Assembly: GCA_026416535.1 (NCBI GenBank)
Contig: JAOAFA010000104.1
Coordinates: 1 to 64,000 of the forward strand
Source of the DNA: Deltaproteobacteria bacterium
Lineage (GTDB): Bacteria; Myxococcota; SpSt-1050
Direction of reading: 5' to 3'
Length of the DNA stretch: 64,000 bases
Of this stretch, positions 35,864 to 44,968 are shown piece after piece. Below the pieces are notes generated by a model that saw only the letters and a list, made by a program, of their open reading frames with translations, searched no databases and was not told the DNA's origin. Position 1 is the first letter of the stretch; every line of letters starts with the position of its first letter. The position numbers were made by a program, and so were the translations under genes.

Positions 35864-37042
35864 TTAGTTTCTATTTTTAATGATTATTGCCTTACCCATC
35901 CCACCGCCCACGCAGAGTGTGGCAAGACCAAATTCGACATCTCTCCTCTTCATTTCATATATGAGGCTTACTACTATTCTTAGACCAGTGCATCCGACAG
36001 GATGTCCAAGTGCAATGCCCGAGCCATTTACATTTGTTATATCCCTGTTAAGACCTAATAGCTTCTCACAGGCGAGATATTGAGCAGCAAATGCTTCATT
36101 GAGCTCTATTAACCCTATATCCTTAAGCGTAAGTCCTGCCTTTTTGAGTGCCTTCTGTGTTGCGGGGACAGGTCCATATCCCATGAGCTCAGGCTCAACA
36201 CCAGCCACAGCATGAGAGACTATCTCCGCCAGTGGCTTTATGCCGAGTGACCTAGCCTTTTCCTCTGACATAATCACAGAAAAGGCAGCCCCATCATTGA
36301 TTCCAGAGGCATTCCCAGCAGTTACCGTCCCATTCTCCTTAAATGCTGGTGGCAATTTTGACAGTGATTCCATAGAGATATCTCTTCTTGGATGCTCATC
36401 CGTATCCAAAACCTTATCACCCTTTTTGCTCTTTATTACAACAGGCACTATCTCATCCTTAAACCTACCACTGTCAATAGCAGCTATCGCCCTTTTGTGA
36501 CTAAGAAATGCTATCTCATCTTGTTCTTCTCTTGAGATATTATATTTTTCTGCAAGATTTTCAGCAGTTATGCCCATAATCTGTCCTGTGAGAGGGTCTG
36601 TTAATCCTTCCCACAACATATCTGTGAGTTCTGTATGCTTGAGTCTCGTCCCCCATCTTGCTGTCTTGATGGCATAGGGAATCCTACTCATGTTCTCTAC
36701 ACCCCCAATTAACACTATGTCATTCTCTTCCGCCATTATTTGTTGTGCACCAAAGACCAGGGCCTGCATACTTGAAGAACACTGCCTTTGGATTGTAACA
36801 GCTGGTGTTGTAAAGGGAATCCCACTCTTGAGAGAGATACACCTTGCAATGTTGATCTCATCTGTTCTCATAAAGCAATGTCCTACGATAACATCTTGAA
36901 TATCTTTCTTCTCAATATTTGCCCTTTTGATAGCCTCTTCCGCTGCCACGACTCCAAGGTCTACTGCTGAGATGTCTTTGAACATACCTCCAAATGATCC
37001 TATGGCAGTTCTAACTGCACTCACTATTACTACCTTTTTCAT
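35864..37042 (-). CDS. Acetyl-CoA acetyltransferase (thiolase)
   Basis: 392 residues, the usual thiolase length. The acyl-binding Cys is in QRQCSSSMQAL, NEAFAAQ follows, the His is in GHPVGCTG, and the second Cys is in LCVGGGMGKA. It condenses or cleaves acetoacetyl-CoA or longer 3-ketoacyl-CoA; chain length cannot be read. AAGGAGGGAG precedes the ATG, 25 bases after the sigma54 regulator stop, so the two are co-transcribed. Confidence 0.93.
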   Translation of the reverse strand: MKKVVIVSAVRTAIGSFGGMFKDISAVDLGVVAAEEAIKRANIEKKDIQDVIVGHCFMRTDEINIARCISLKSGIPFTTPAVTIQRQCSSSMQALVFGAQQIMAEENDIVLIGGVENMSRIPYAIKTARWGTRLKHTELTDMLWEGLTDPLTGQIMGITAENLAEKYNISREEQDEIAFLSHKRAIAAIDSGRFKDEIVPVVIKSKKGDKVLDTDEHPRRDISMESLSKLPPAFKENGTVTAGNASGINDGAAFSVIMSEEKARSLGIKPLAEIVSHAVAGVEPELMGYGPVPATQKALKKAGLTLKDIGLIELNEAFAAQYLACEKLLGLNRDITNVNGSGIALGHPVGCTGLRIVVSLIYEMKRRDVEFGLATLCVGGGMGKAIIIKNRN

Positions 37043-37067
37043 AGTCTTACTCCCTCCTTACACCTTT

Positions 37068-38426
37068 TTATTTAATACCATATTCTTTTAACTTATAAAG
37101 CAAAGTCCTATGACTTATATTCATTATCTTTGCCGCCTTTGTTCGGTTTCCTCCTACGGATTGTAGTACTTTGATTATAAATTTTTTTTCGAATCTGGCA
37201 ACTGCACTTGCGAGGCTTAAATCCTGAGAATCGAGATCAATATCAATATCTGATGCCCTGGAGATCGATTCATTAGGAAAATACTCCATACCGAGTATAT
37301 CAGAATCACACATTATAATTGCACTTTCCACGGCATTTTCAAGTTGCCTCACATTCCCCTCCCATTTTAGTTTCGAGAGATAAGAAATCAGTTCCTTACT
37401 AATGTTTGGAATTTTCTTATTATGTTTAGTAGCAAATTTTTCAACGAAGTGTTTAAGAAGAATGGGAATGTCATCTACCCTTTCTCTTAAAGGTGGTATA
37501 GAGATATTAAAGACGTTCAAACGATAAAATAGGTCTTCTCTAAATCTACCGTTTTTTACATCATCAGGTAGATTCCTAGAGGTCGCGGCGATGATCCTGA
37601 CATCAACCTTTCTGTCCTTGTTTTCACCGATTCTTCTTATCTCCTTGGTTTCTATGGCTCGTAAAAGCTTTGTCTGAAGTGTAAGTGGCAGTTCTCCTAT
37701 CTCATCCAAGAACAGTGTAGAACCATTTGCATCCTCAAACAATCCGACTTTATCTGCTTGAGCATCCGTAAAAGCACCTTTTGTATGTCCAAATAACTCG
37801 CTTTCAATTAGATTTTCTGGAATCGCGGCACAATTTATTGTTATCATGGGTCTATCAGACCTCTTACTAAGATTGTGAATGGCTCTGGCTACCAACTCTT
37901 TGCCTGTGCCTGATTCCCCATTTATAAGGACGGTTACATCAACTCCGGCGGCCTTCTTTATCCTTTCTTTAAGGTTCTGTATAGCAATCGAATTTCCAAC
38001 AATGCTATCAAGACCGGACTCTTTTTTTATCTGCATCTTAAGAAGGCTATTCTCCCTCTTTAAGTTCTCCCGCTCCTCAGCCTTTTTTAATAAGAGAAGT
38101 AGTTCCTCTGGGTTAAACGGTTTGGCAATGTAATCATAAGCTCCTCTTTTGACTGCCTCAATAGCTGTTTCATAGGTCCCATAGGCAGACATAACAACAA
38201 TGATCAGATTAGGTTTTATCAAGAGAGCCTCTTCCAAAAATCTTAATCCATCCATCTCTGGCATTCGAATATCAGTAATCACAAAATCAAAGTTTTGCTC
38301 TCTTATTAAGTTCAGAGCTCTTTTAGGTGAATTAGAGGTATCAGCCTCATAGCCCTCCATAGAAATGAACGTGGAGAGCATATTGGTAAATTCGAAGTCA
38401 TCGTCTACAAATAATACCCTTGGCAT
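37068..38426 (-). CDS. NtrC-family sigma54-dependent response regulator
   Basis: 452 residues. A receiver domain (FVDDDFEF, phospho-Asp in VITDIRMPEMDG, Lys in AKPF) is followed by an AAA+ domain (Walker A GESGTGKE, Walker B LFLDEIGEL) and a Fis-type HTH (RTKAAKIMNISHRTLLYKL). The sigma54-contact loop is GAFTDA, a common variant of GAFTGA. It should activate sigma54 promoters upon phosphorylation. No histidine kinase is adjacent; the PAS kinase at 51-52.7 kb is a possible but unproven partner. Confidence 0.94.
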   Translation of the reverse strand: MPRVLFVDDDFEFTNMLSTFISMEGYEADTSNSPKRALNLIREQNFDFVITDIRMPEMDGLRFLEEALLIKPNLIIVVMSAYGTYETAIEAVKRGAYDYIAKPFNPEELLLLLKKAEERENLKRENSLLKMQIKKESGLDSIVGNSIAIQNLKERIKKAAGVDVTVLINGESGTGKELVARAIHNLSKRSDRPMITINCAAIPENLIESELFGHTKGAFTDAQADKVGLFEDANGSTLFLDEIGELPLTLQTKLLRAIETKEIRRIGENKDRKVDVRIIAATSRNLPDDVKNGRFREDLFYRLNVFNISIPPLRERVDDIPILLKHFVEKFATKHNKKIPNISKELISYLSKLKWEGNVRQLENAVESAIIMCDSDILGMEYFPNESISRASDIDIDLDSQDLSLASAVARFEKKFIIKVLQSVGGNRTKAAKIMNISHRTLLYKLKEYGIK

Positions 38427-38446
38427 AAACTATTAACCTCGCTTGT

Positions 38447-38475
38447 CTTATATACAAAAATTTAATAACTGTAAA
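38447..38475 (-). promoter_or_regulatory. Probable promoter of the sigma54-regulator operon
   Basis: On the minus strand TTTACA (38470-38475) and TATAAG (38447-38452) are separated by 17 bases, about 20 bases before the regulator start. It would drive regulator, thiolase, permease and epimerase. Confidence 0.45.
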
Positions 38476-38822
38476 GAAATTGAATACTGTGGTTCTACCA
38501 TCTACCTGCCTATTCGCTAGGATATTTAAAAAATAATACCTTATAGTTGTGTAAAAATCATGCCACCAAAAGAGGTCTGAAAATCCTCATGAAATCTTAG
38601 TCGGATTGTAAACCATAAGAGAAATAGAATATTAACTCACACCATAAGCTTTATCAACAATCCATAAGTAATTAGGATAGATTTAATAGGTTTGACATCT
38701 ATTGGGCTATTTATGCAAAAGTTTACAATATTGAGCAGGATAATTAGATTATCTTATATCTTGGGTTTGGCTTGAAAATTTTAACAGGTTTAGTATATAT
38801 GGACTCAAAGAGGAGGTCAATT
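38476..38822. other. Gene-free divergent region
   Basis: Lies between the divergent regulator and permease genes. I looked for a purine riboswitch ahead of the purine permease and found none of its conserved loops. No RNA gene or strong repeat was seen. Confidence 0.4.
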
Positions 38823-40124
38823 GTGATTAGAGGTTATTTTGAATTTGATAAATACAACACGACGTTTACCAAGGAGATTATAGGCGGAGCAACAACTTTT
38901 ATTACAATGGTTTACATAGTAGTAGTTAACCCCAAGATATTAGAGGCTGCAGGGCTTCCATTTGGTGCATCAATGGTGGCAACCATTCTTACTGCATTTC
39001 TGGGGACACTAATTATGGGTATATATGCGAGAATGCCTATTGCGATTGCACCCTATATGGGAGAAAATGCCTTTATCGCCTATACAGTAGTTAAGGTGAT
39101 GGGGTACTCTTGGCAGACTGCGCTTGGTGCGATATTTATCAGTGGAGTCTTGTTTATAATCATCACAGTGCTAAAAATTAGGAGTTGGCTTGCCAACTCA
39201 ATTCCTCTTTCACTGAAGATAGGTTTCTCAGTGGGTATAGGGCTCTTTATGACCTTCATAGGTCTTAACAACGCTGGAATCGTCACCTTAGGTGTTCCAG
39301 GGGCACCAGTCCACATAGGGAACTTAAAAAACATAAGTGTTATCCTATCAATCCTAGGATTTGTTGTTATGTCATTATTAATAATTAAAAAGGTTCCTGG
39401 TGCGATCCTCATAAGTATTATTGTTACTACCCTGCTCTCGTTTATTCTCAATGTTGCCCCTCTCCCTGAAAGTATATTGTCCATGCCACCCAGCTTTTCC
39501 GAAATATTCTTAAAATTGGATATTGTCGGTGCATTTAATTTCGGATTTATTTCAGTAATACTAACACTCTTTATAATGGCTTTTATTGATACCATTGGCA
39601 CACTGATAGCCCTAGGTATGAAGGCAAATCTTTTAAATGAGAAAGGAGAACTTGAAAGAATTGAGAGACCTATGCTTGCTGATGCTATAGCTACAACATT
39701 GGCATCTTTATTTGGTACTACAACGAGTGGTGCATATATCGAATCAGCAACAGGTATTGAGACAGGAGCACGTACCGGTTTTGCAAGTATCATAACGGCA
39801 ATCCTTTTCTTACTCTGTCTTTTCTTAGCCCCACTATTTTCATCTGTCCCTGCTTGTGCGTACTCGCCAGCCCTTATTGTAGTAGGAATGCTCATGCTAT
39901 CTCCTATCACAAGTTTAAATTTTGGGGATCTTTCGGAGGTAATTCCAGCTTTTACTGTTGTAGCACTAATGTCCTTTACATACAACATAGGTATTGGGAT
40001 GACAGCAGGTTTTGTAATTTATCCAACAATAAAAATCCTAACGGGCAAAACAAAAGAGATCCCTTCTGGACTTTGGATTTTATTCGGTATCTCAGCCATA
40101 TTCTATATCTTTTATCCGTATTAA
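38823..40124 (+). CDS. AzgA-type purine (adenine/guanine/hypoxanthine) permease
   Basis: About 433 residues with roughly 12-14 membrane segments. N-terminal TKEIIGGATTFITMVYIVVVNP, then PYMGENAFIAYTVV, and the central FIDTIGTLIALG and TTTSGAYIESATG are those of the AzgA branch of the NCS2 group. It imports purine bases by proton symport. The start is moved from TTG 38772 to GTG 38823, which has GAGGAGG six bases upstream. It stands alone; the next stretch is a decayed transposase. Confidence 0.9.
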   Translation: MIRGYFEFDKYNTTFTKEIIGGATTFITMVYIVVVNPKILEAAGLPFGASMVATILTAFLGTLIMGIYARMPIAIAPYMGENAFIAYTVVKVMGYSWQTALGAIFISGVLFIIITVLKIRSWLANSIPLSLKIGFSVGIGLFMTFIGLNNAGIVTLGVPGAPVHIGNLKNISVILSILGFVVMSLLIIKKVPGAILISIIVTTLLSFILNVAPLPESILSMPPSFSEIFLKLDIVGAFNFGFISVILTLFIMAFIDTIGTLIALGMKANLLNEKGELERIERPMLADAIATTLASLFGTTTSGAYIESATGIETGARTGFASIITAILFLLCLFLAPLFSSVPACAYSPALIVVGMLMLSPITSLNFGDLSEVIPAFTVVALMSFTYNIGIGMTAGFVIYPTIKILTGKTKEIPSGLWILFGISAIFYIFYPY

Positions 40125-40379
40125 CCATAATCCTAAAAGTTGTGGACGGACTCTTAGACTAAATTCCTATTTCTCATGGGAGAGGCGAAAGGAGTAGTAG
40201 ACACAATGATGATCTATAGAGGGGTTTAAATCATTTGAGATATTAGAATTTAATAGATCACTATGCAAATACGCCTATAATCTTTTATTGGAACACCTGG
40301 GCGGGATCATGTAATGGGTCTTATCAATATCCTTTATAGCATTGAGATTTGCAATGAAATTGAGGAGTAGCACATCAAG
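40125..40379. other. Gene-free stretch before the IS256 relic
   Basis: AT-rich with many stops. It may hold the decayed left end of the insertion sequence, but I see no terminal inverted repeat or target duplication. Confidence 0.3.
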
Positions 40380-41095
40380 GAGTGGGAATAACTAAAGTTT
40401 TATAAGGAATATAAGAGAGAAAATACGAGGGTAGGGCGCTCAACCATACCTTATAAGATCAGCAACCTTATAAAATACATGAGAGATGATCATGTGTAGG
40501 GAAAGAATAACGAAAACCTCCTCTAGATGGATCAAAGGTGTTAAACTATGGAGACTTTTAAAACTTAGAGATAAACATCTGCCTGATGAGTGGATTTTTT
40601 ACTGAACCTCGTGCTTGAGAGTTATTCTCCAAACAAGATAAAATCCTTGCTCAAGTTAATGAATCTTCTGCATTCAACAGATAAGATAGAAGAGAGTATA
40701 CATCAAGGCAAGAGAATTGAGAACAAGGGAATCGAGCAAGTCCCTTCTATTCATAGACACATATCATACAAGTATCAAGGATAAGGACATAGAAAGGGTT
40801 AAGTATGCTGTAATTTGTGTATATGCATATGGATAGATTTGGGAAGTGAAGAAGAGTTTTTTAGGGCACCATATTTTATTTGGGTAGTGATTCCATGGAT
40901 GAGTGGTTGGATATTTTAGATGATTCTGTTAAGAGTAGTCTTAAGCTGTGATGCTTTTGGTATCTGATAATTTTAGTGTATTAGGTCAAGTAATTTACAT
41001 CTTTTTTCCAGAGGTAGAAAATATCAACTTTGTTTTATTTACTTGAAGAGAAATCTTATGACGTTCTCGACTGTATCGCTATACATGTATACAGT
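40380..41095 (+). pseudogene. Decayed IS256 (Mutator)-family transposase
   Basis: Broken frames on the plus strand spell an IS256-type transposase. In order: a piece with KLWRLLKLRDKHLPDEW, then YSPNKIKSLLKLMNLLHS (the region before the DDE domain), then SLLFIDTYHTSIKDKD with the first catalytic Asp. Next come GSDSMDEWLDILDDSVK after a frameshift and AVMLLVSDNFSVLGQ with the second Asp, then IFFPEVENINFVLF. At least three frameshifts and several stops are present and the C-terminal third is missing. The ORF at 40590-40784 in the track is one piece of it. No inverted repeats were found. Confidence 0.8.
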
Positions 41096-41181
41096 AATCT
41101 AAATTACTCCCGTGTTTTTAGAGTTTAAGGTTTTTTTTGACTTTAATAGGTAATATTATTATTATATATGGCGTTTTTTTT

Positions 41182-43023
41182 ATGAATAGGATGGCTAAGA
41201 TAATAACATTTTTTTTAATATGCAATTTGAATCTGCTATCTGCGGAGCCTATAGAAGAAAAATTTTTGGAGTTAAAAAATAGATTTGCAGAACTTAAGCA
41301 GGACAAAAAGAAGAGGCTATATAGGGTTCATTGGTCAAAGGTATCAAAAGAGCTTCTGGAATTAGCTGAAAAAGCTGAGCCAAAACTTAGAGTTAGGATA
41401 TATTTTGTCCTCGGGGAACTTTATAGAGAGTTAAGGAAGATAACTTTGTCCCCTTACGACTTCGAATCAGCTGTTGAATATTACAAGAAAGTCTCTTTTG
41501 AATTTCCAGAGTCTAATTTGGCAGACGACGCACTTTACTATCTAGGCAAGTTATATCTTGAAGTAGAGAACGATACAGATATGGCTATTAAATATTTTAA
41601 GATGATTAAAGAGAAATACCCTAAGGGGGATTACTTCGATAAAGCTATTACGATATTAAATTCGGTGCCAGATGCATATAACTTAGAGACACAAGGAGCA
41701 GAAGTAACTGACAGTGGGATTGAAGTAAAAGATACTGAGGACAAAACTGTGAAAGCTAAGATGTCCGAACAAGGCGTAGAAGGCGAGCCAACTAAGACCT
41801 TATTCACTTTAAACGAGATTAAGCTTCAAGTAGGAGAAAAGGGCGCTATATGCGAGCTATTTGTAACTGGGCAGGTTAGATATCTCTATAAAGAGTTGCC
41901 TGAAGATATAAAGGCTCAAAAGCCTCCAAGGATCTACATTGATTTGATTGATACAAAGCTTTCTGAGGGGATAAATAAATTTTATGCAATCGAGAGAGGG
42001 TTCTTGAGAACTGTAAGGGTTGGTCAGTTTGCTGACAATACAGTAAGGATTGTATTTGATTTATTGAGCATTCAAACCTATCTTATATATTCAGCAGAGA
42101 AACCCGAGAGAATAATTATTCACTTTGGAGAGCTCACAGACCTAAAACCATACGAATTAAAAAAGACAGAGATAAAAAGAACCTCAGACGTTGATTCCCA
42201 AACATTATCAAAGAGAGAGAATAAATCTCAAGAAAGCCCTGAGGAGGAGATTAACAAAACGATTGTAGAATCAATAAAAAACGATCTCAAGAAGAATATC
42301 AGTGAGAAGAAAACTGATACAATACCACTCTCAAAACAATTGGGGTTGAAGGTAAAAAAAATTGTGATTGATCCCGGCCATGGAGGTGACGATCAAGGGG
42401 CTGTAGGCAAAACCGGACTTAAAGAAAAGGATGTTACATTAGATATTGCCATCGAACTCGCAAAAATTATCAAAAAAAACACTGACATTGAAGTCATTTT
42501 AACCCGTGATTCAGATGTAAATGTAAAACTCTCAGAAAGGGCTGCAATTGCGCGAGAGAAAAAGGCCGATCTATTCTTATCTATTCACGTAAATGCAAAC
42601 AAGAATAAGAAATACTCAGGAGTGGAGGTTTATTATCTGAATAACACAGATGATAGAGCATCTCAAAAGGTCGCTATGCTTGAAAATATAAATTCTGACA
42701 AGAGCATAAGCGATCTGAAGATGACTCTCTTGGATCTCGCAATATCTGCAAATGTTGATGAGTCAATGCGACTTGCCCAGTTCGTTCAAAGTGGAATTAT
42801 CAATAAGGTGAGGAAAAAGTATCCAGATGTCAAAGACAGGGGTGTGAAATATGCACTTTTTTACGTCCTGTTTGGGACCGATATTCCGAGTATTTTGATA
42901 GAGGCCTCGTTTATTTCAAATCCCGTTGAGGAGAAGAGGTTAAAGACCAGAGAATATAAAAGGCTTATAGCTGAGGGAATATTTGATGGTGTGATGAGAT
43001 ACATAAACATATCTGATGAATAA
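41182..43023 (+). CDS. N-acetylmuramoyl-L-alanine amidase with TPR and AMIN domains
   Basis: About 613 residues. The signal peptide is IITFFLICNLNLLSA. Residues 25-165 form helical tetratricopeptide repeats (ESAVEYYKKVSFEFPESNLADDALYYLGKL), residues 220-330 an AMIN domain that targets peptidoglycan. Residues 400-610 form an amidase_3 domain with zinc ligands in IDPGHGGDDQGAV and SIHVNAN and the catalytic Glu in LIEASFISNP. It cuts the bond between MurNAc and L-Ala in the periplasm, as AmiC does in cell separation. The start is moved from 41137 to ATG 41182 (MNRMAKI); ATG 41191 is possible. No strong ribosome binding site is seen. folE2 follows after 15 bases. Confidence 0.9.
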   Translation: MNRMAKIITFFLICNLNLLSAEPIEEKFLELKNRFAELKQDKKKRLYRVHWSKVSKELLELAEKAEPKLRVRIYFVLGELYRELRKITLSPYDFESAVEYYKKVSFEFPESNLADDALYYLGKLYLEVENDTDMAIKYFKMIKEKYPKGDYFDKAITILNSVPDAYNLETQGAEVTDSGIEVKDTEDKTVKAKMSEQGVEGEPTKTLFTLNEIKLQVGEKGAICELFVTGQVRYLYKELPEDIKAQKPPRIYIDLIDTKLSEGINKFYAIERGFLRTVRVGQFADNTVRIVFDLLSIQTYLIYSAEKPERIIIHFGELTDLKPYELKKTEIKRTSDVDSQTLSKRENKSQESPEEEINKTIVESIKNDLKKNISEKKTDTIPLSKQLGLKVKKIVIDPGHGGDDQGAVGKTGLKEKDVTLDIAIELAKIIKKNTDIEVILTRDSDVNVKLSERAAIAREKKADLFLSIHVNANKNKKYSGVEVYYLNNTDDRASQKVAMLENINSDKSISDLKMTLLDLAISANVDESMRLAQFVQSGIINKVRKKYPDVKDRGVKYALFYVLFGTDIPSILIEASFISNPVEEKRLKTREYKRLIAEGIFDGVMRYINISDE

Positions 43024-43038
43024 TAGAGGATTCTTATA

Positions 43039-43821
43039 ATGTTTGAGAGGTTACCTGATATTCAAAACCGAATTGATGGGCGCAACATACCGATAGATCA
43101 AGTTGGTGTAAGTGGGATAAGACTTCCTATAACAGTCTTGGATAAAGAAAGGGGCGTTCAACATACTATAGGAGAATTTCACATAACAGTCGATTTACAG
43201 CGAAATATAAAAGGAACCCATATGAGTCGATTTATAGAGGAGATAAATAACTTCAGAGAAGGCTTATCAACCAGAAATATTGGGAACCTTGCAGAAAACA
43301 TCAGAAAGAGATTTGATGCAAAGAGCGTGTCAATATTTGTCTCCTTCCCTTTCTTCAAGATAAAAGTGGCTCCAGTCTCAAAGGTTCCGTCGTTGATGGA
43401 GTATAATTGTAAATTATACTTCTCACGTAGGAAAAAAGATGATATCGTAATCCAGGTAGATGTGCCTGTAACCACATTATGTCCTTGCTCAAAAGAGATA
43501 TCCCGCTATGGTGCACATAATCAACGAACGATTGTGTCCATAGCTGTCAGATACAAAAAGTTCATCTGGATTGAAGAGCTGATAAAACTTGCGGAGTCAG
43601 CTGGTAGTTGTGAAATCTATAGTCTTTTGAAGAGAGTGGATGAGAAATATGTTACAGAAAAGGCATACAGAAATCCAATGTTTGTTGAAGATGTAGTAAG
43701 GAAGCTTTCCGAAAGGCTTAGTAAAAATGAGAAGGTTAAGTGGTTTATGGTAAGGGCAGAGAGTATAGAATCTATACATAATCATAATGCCTTTGCCTGT
43801 ATCGTAAAAAGGAAGAGATAA
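43039..43821 (+). CDS. folE2: GTP cyclohydrolase FolE2 (type IB)
   Basis: 260 residues. N-terminal LPDIQNRIDGRNIPIDQVGV, THMSRFIEEIN and the metal-site region PCSKEISRYGAHNQR are diagnostic of GTP cyclohydrolase IB. It makes 7,8-dihydroneopterin triphosphate for folate and queuosine-type products. It can use metals other than zinc, and many bacteria keep it for zinc-poor conditions. GAGG precedes the ATG. It lies behind the amidase in one transcript and ahead of a GT2 gene. Confidence 0.95.
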   Translation: MFERLPDIQNRIDGRNIPIDQVGVSGIRLPITVLDKERGVQHTIGEFHITVDLQRNIKGTHMSRFIEEINNFREGLSTRNIGNLAENIRKRFDAKSVSIFVSFPFFKIKVAPVSKVPSLMEYNCKLYFSRRKKDDIVIQVDVPVTTLCPCSKEISRYGAHNQRTIVSIAVRYKKFIWIEELIKLAESAGSCEIYSLLKRVDEKYVTEKAYRNPMFVEDVVRKLSERLSKNEKVKWFMVRAESIESIHNHNAFACIVKRKR

Positions 43822-43889
43822 AATGAAACTAAGTCTCAAAATTCTATCGAAAGTATTGAACTTAAATTATATAAGGAGAGTATAGGTAT

Positions 43890-44606
43890 ATGGAAGACAA
43901 TAAGATTGATATATCAATTGTTATTCCAGTGTATAACGAGGAGAGTATACTACATAAGTCTATTGAAGAACTTCACAGTATGATGGTTGGTTTTGGGCGG
44001 AATTTTGAAATTATTATCTCCGAAAACGGCTCCAAGGATAAAACTAGGGAGATACTTGAAGAGCTATGCAAAAAGTTTAAAGAGGTGAGGTACTTGACAT
44101 CAGAGAATCCTGACTATGGGGCAGCCTTGAAAAAAGGTATACTTGCAGCAAAAGGCGACATAGTCATCTGTGACGAGATCGACCTGGGGATATACAACTT
44201 CTACAAAAGTTCTATCCAGATTTTGGCTAATGATGAGGCTGATTTGGTCATAGGCTCCAAACTTTTGAGTGGCGCCAGGGATGAAAGACCTTTTCTTAGA
44301 CATCTTGCAACAATCATTATAAATCTACTTTTAAGACTCCTACTCGGTTTTAAGGGCTCTGATACCCATGGGCTAAAATCGTTTAGACGTGAAAAGTTAT
44401 TACCGATCGTTAATAAGTGTTTAGTAACAAAGGATCTCTTCGCTAGTGAATTTGTAATAAGAGCTGAGAGAGAGAATATTAGGATTAAGGAGATACCACT
44501 TGATGTCAAGGAGAAGAGGACACCGTCCATAAACCTTTTTAGAAGAGTTCCTAACGTCTTAAAAAACTTGATAAAACTTTTTTATGTGTTAAGAATTAAA
44601 GGATAA
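43890..44606 (+). CDS. Family 2 glycosyltransferase
   Basis: 238 residues, soluble. GT-A start SIVIPVYNEE, the nucleotide-binding ISENGSKDKT and a late GSKLLSGARDERP are typical of GT2 enzymes near dolichyl/polyprenyl-phosphate mannosyl- and glucosyltransferases. The expected DXD-type site reads CDEIDLG, an atypical version. No membrane segment follows, so it would work at the inner face of the membrane. AAGGAG stands eleven bases before the ATG. Six bases separate its stop from the PilZ gene's Shine-Dalgarno region. Confidence 0.82.
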   Translation: MEDNKIDISIVIPVYNEESILHKSIEELHSMMVGFGRNFEIIISENGSKDKTREILEELCKKFKEVRYLTSENPDYGAALKKGILAAKGDIVICDEIDLGIYNFYKSSIQILANDEADLVIGSKLLSGARDERPFLRHLATIIINLLLRLLLGFKGSDTHGLKSFRREKLLPIVNKCLVTKDLFASEFVIRAERENIRIKEIPLDVKEKRTPSINLFRRVPNVLKNLIKLFYVLRIKG

Positions 44607-44633
44607 GATCAATTGAAAGGAGGGCAAAAGATA

Positions 44634-44960
44634 ATGATTCAGGAAAGGAGGAAGGAAGAAAGAAAGAGTTGCTATATTGAGGCTCATTATGAAAGTCCCA
44701 CACTTAGTCTTAATGTAGTTGTCAGAAACATATCAAGTGGAGGATGCTTTATTAATACTCCCTATCTAGACATAGTTGGAACATGTGGAATGCTCTTTTT
44801 AAATCTTCCACAAAAGAGAGGGACAATAGCAATTCCATCCAAGGTGATTTACACAAGAGACAGAGACATAGATAACTCTGGGATGGGCATAAAGTTTTTA
44901 TATTATTCCTCAGATGATATCCTTAGAATTAAGGAAATTTTAAATGAGCTGGAGTACTAG
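44634..44960 (+). CDS. PilZ-domain protein
   Basis: About 108 residues from ATG 44634, which has AAAGGAGGG nine bases upstream; the track's TTG at 44613 overlaps that site. The PilZ marks are the basic N terminus RRKEERKSCYIE and NISSGGCFI (N in place of the usual D of D/NxSxxG). It probably binds cyclic di-GMP and relays it to a partner, perhaps the neighbouring glycosyltransferase. The stop is eight bases from the convergent C45-type gene. Confidence 0.78.
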   Translation: MIQERRKEERKSCYIEAHYESPTLSLNVVVRNISSGGCFINTPYLDIVGTCGMLFLNLPQKRGTIAIPSKVIYTRDRDIDNSGMGIKFLYYSSDDILRIKEILNELEY

Positions 44961-44968
44961 ATGTAGGA

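Noticed and set aside
37780-37800. GAFTDA in place of GAFTGA in the sigma54 activator as a sign of lost function
   Set aside because: GAFTDA is a frequent variant in functional NtrC-family regulators, and the other motifs are intact.
38476-38822. Purine riboswitch ahead of the purine permease
   Set aside because: The conserved loop sequences were not found.
40590-40784. ORF of 64 codons read as an intact gene
   Set aside because: It is one frame of the IS256-family relic; conserved transposase pieces continue in other frames on both sides.
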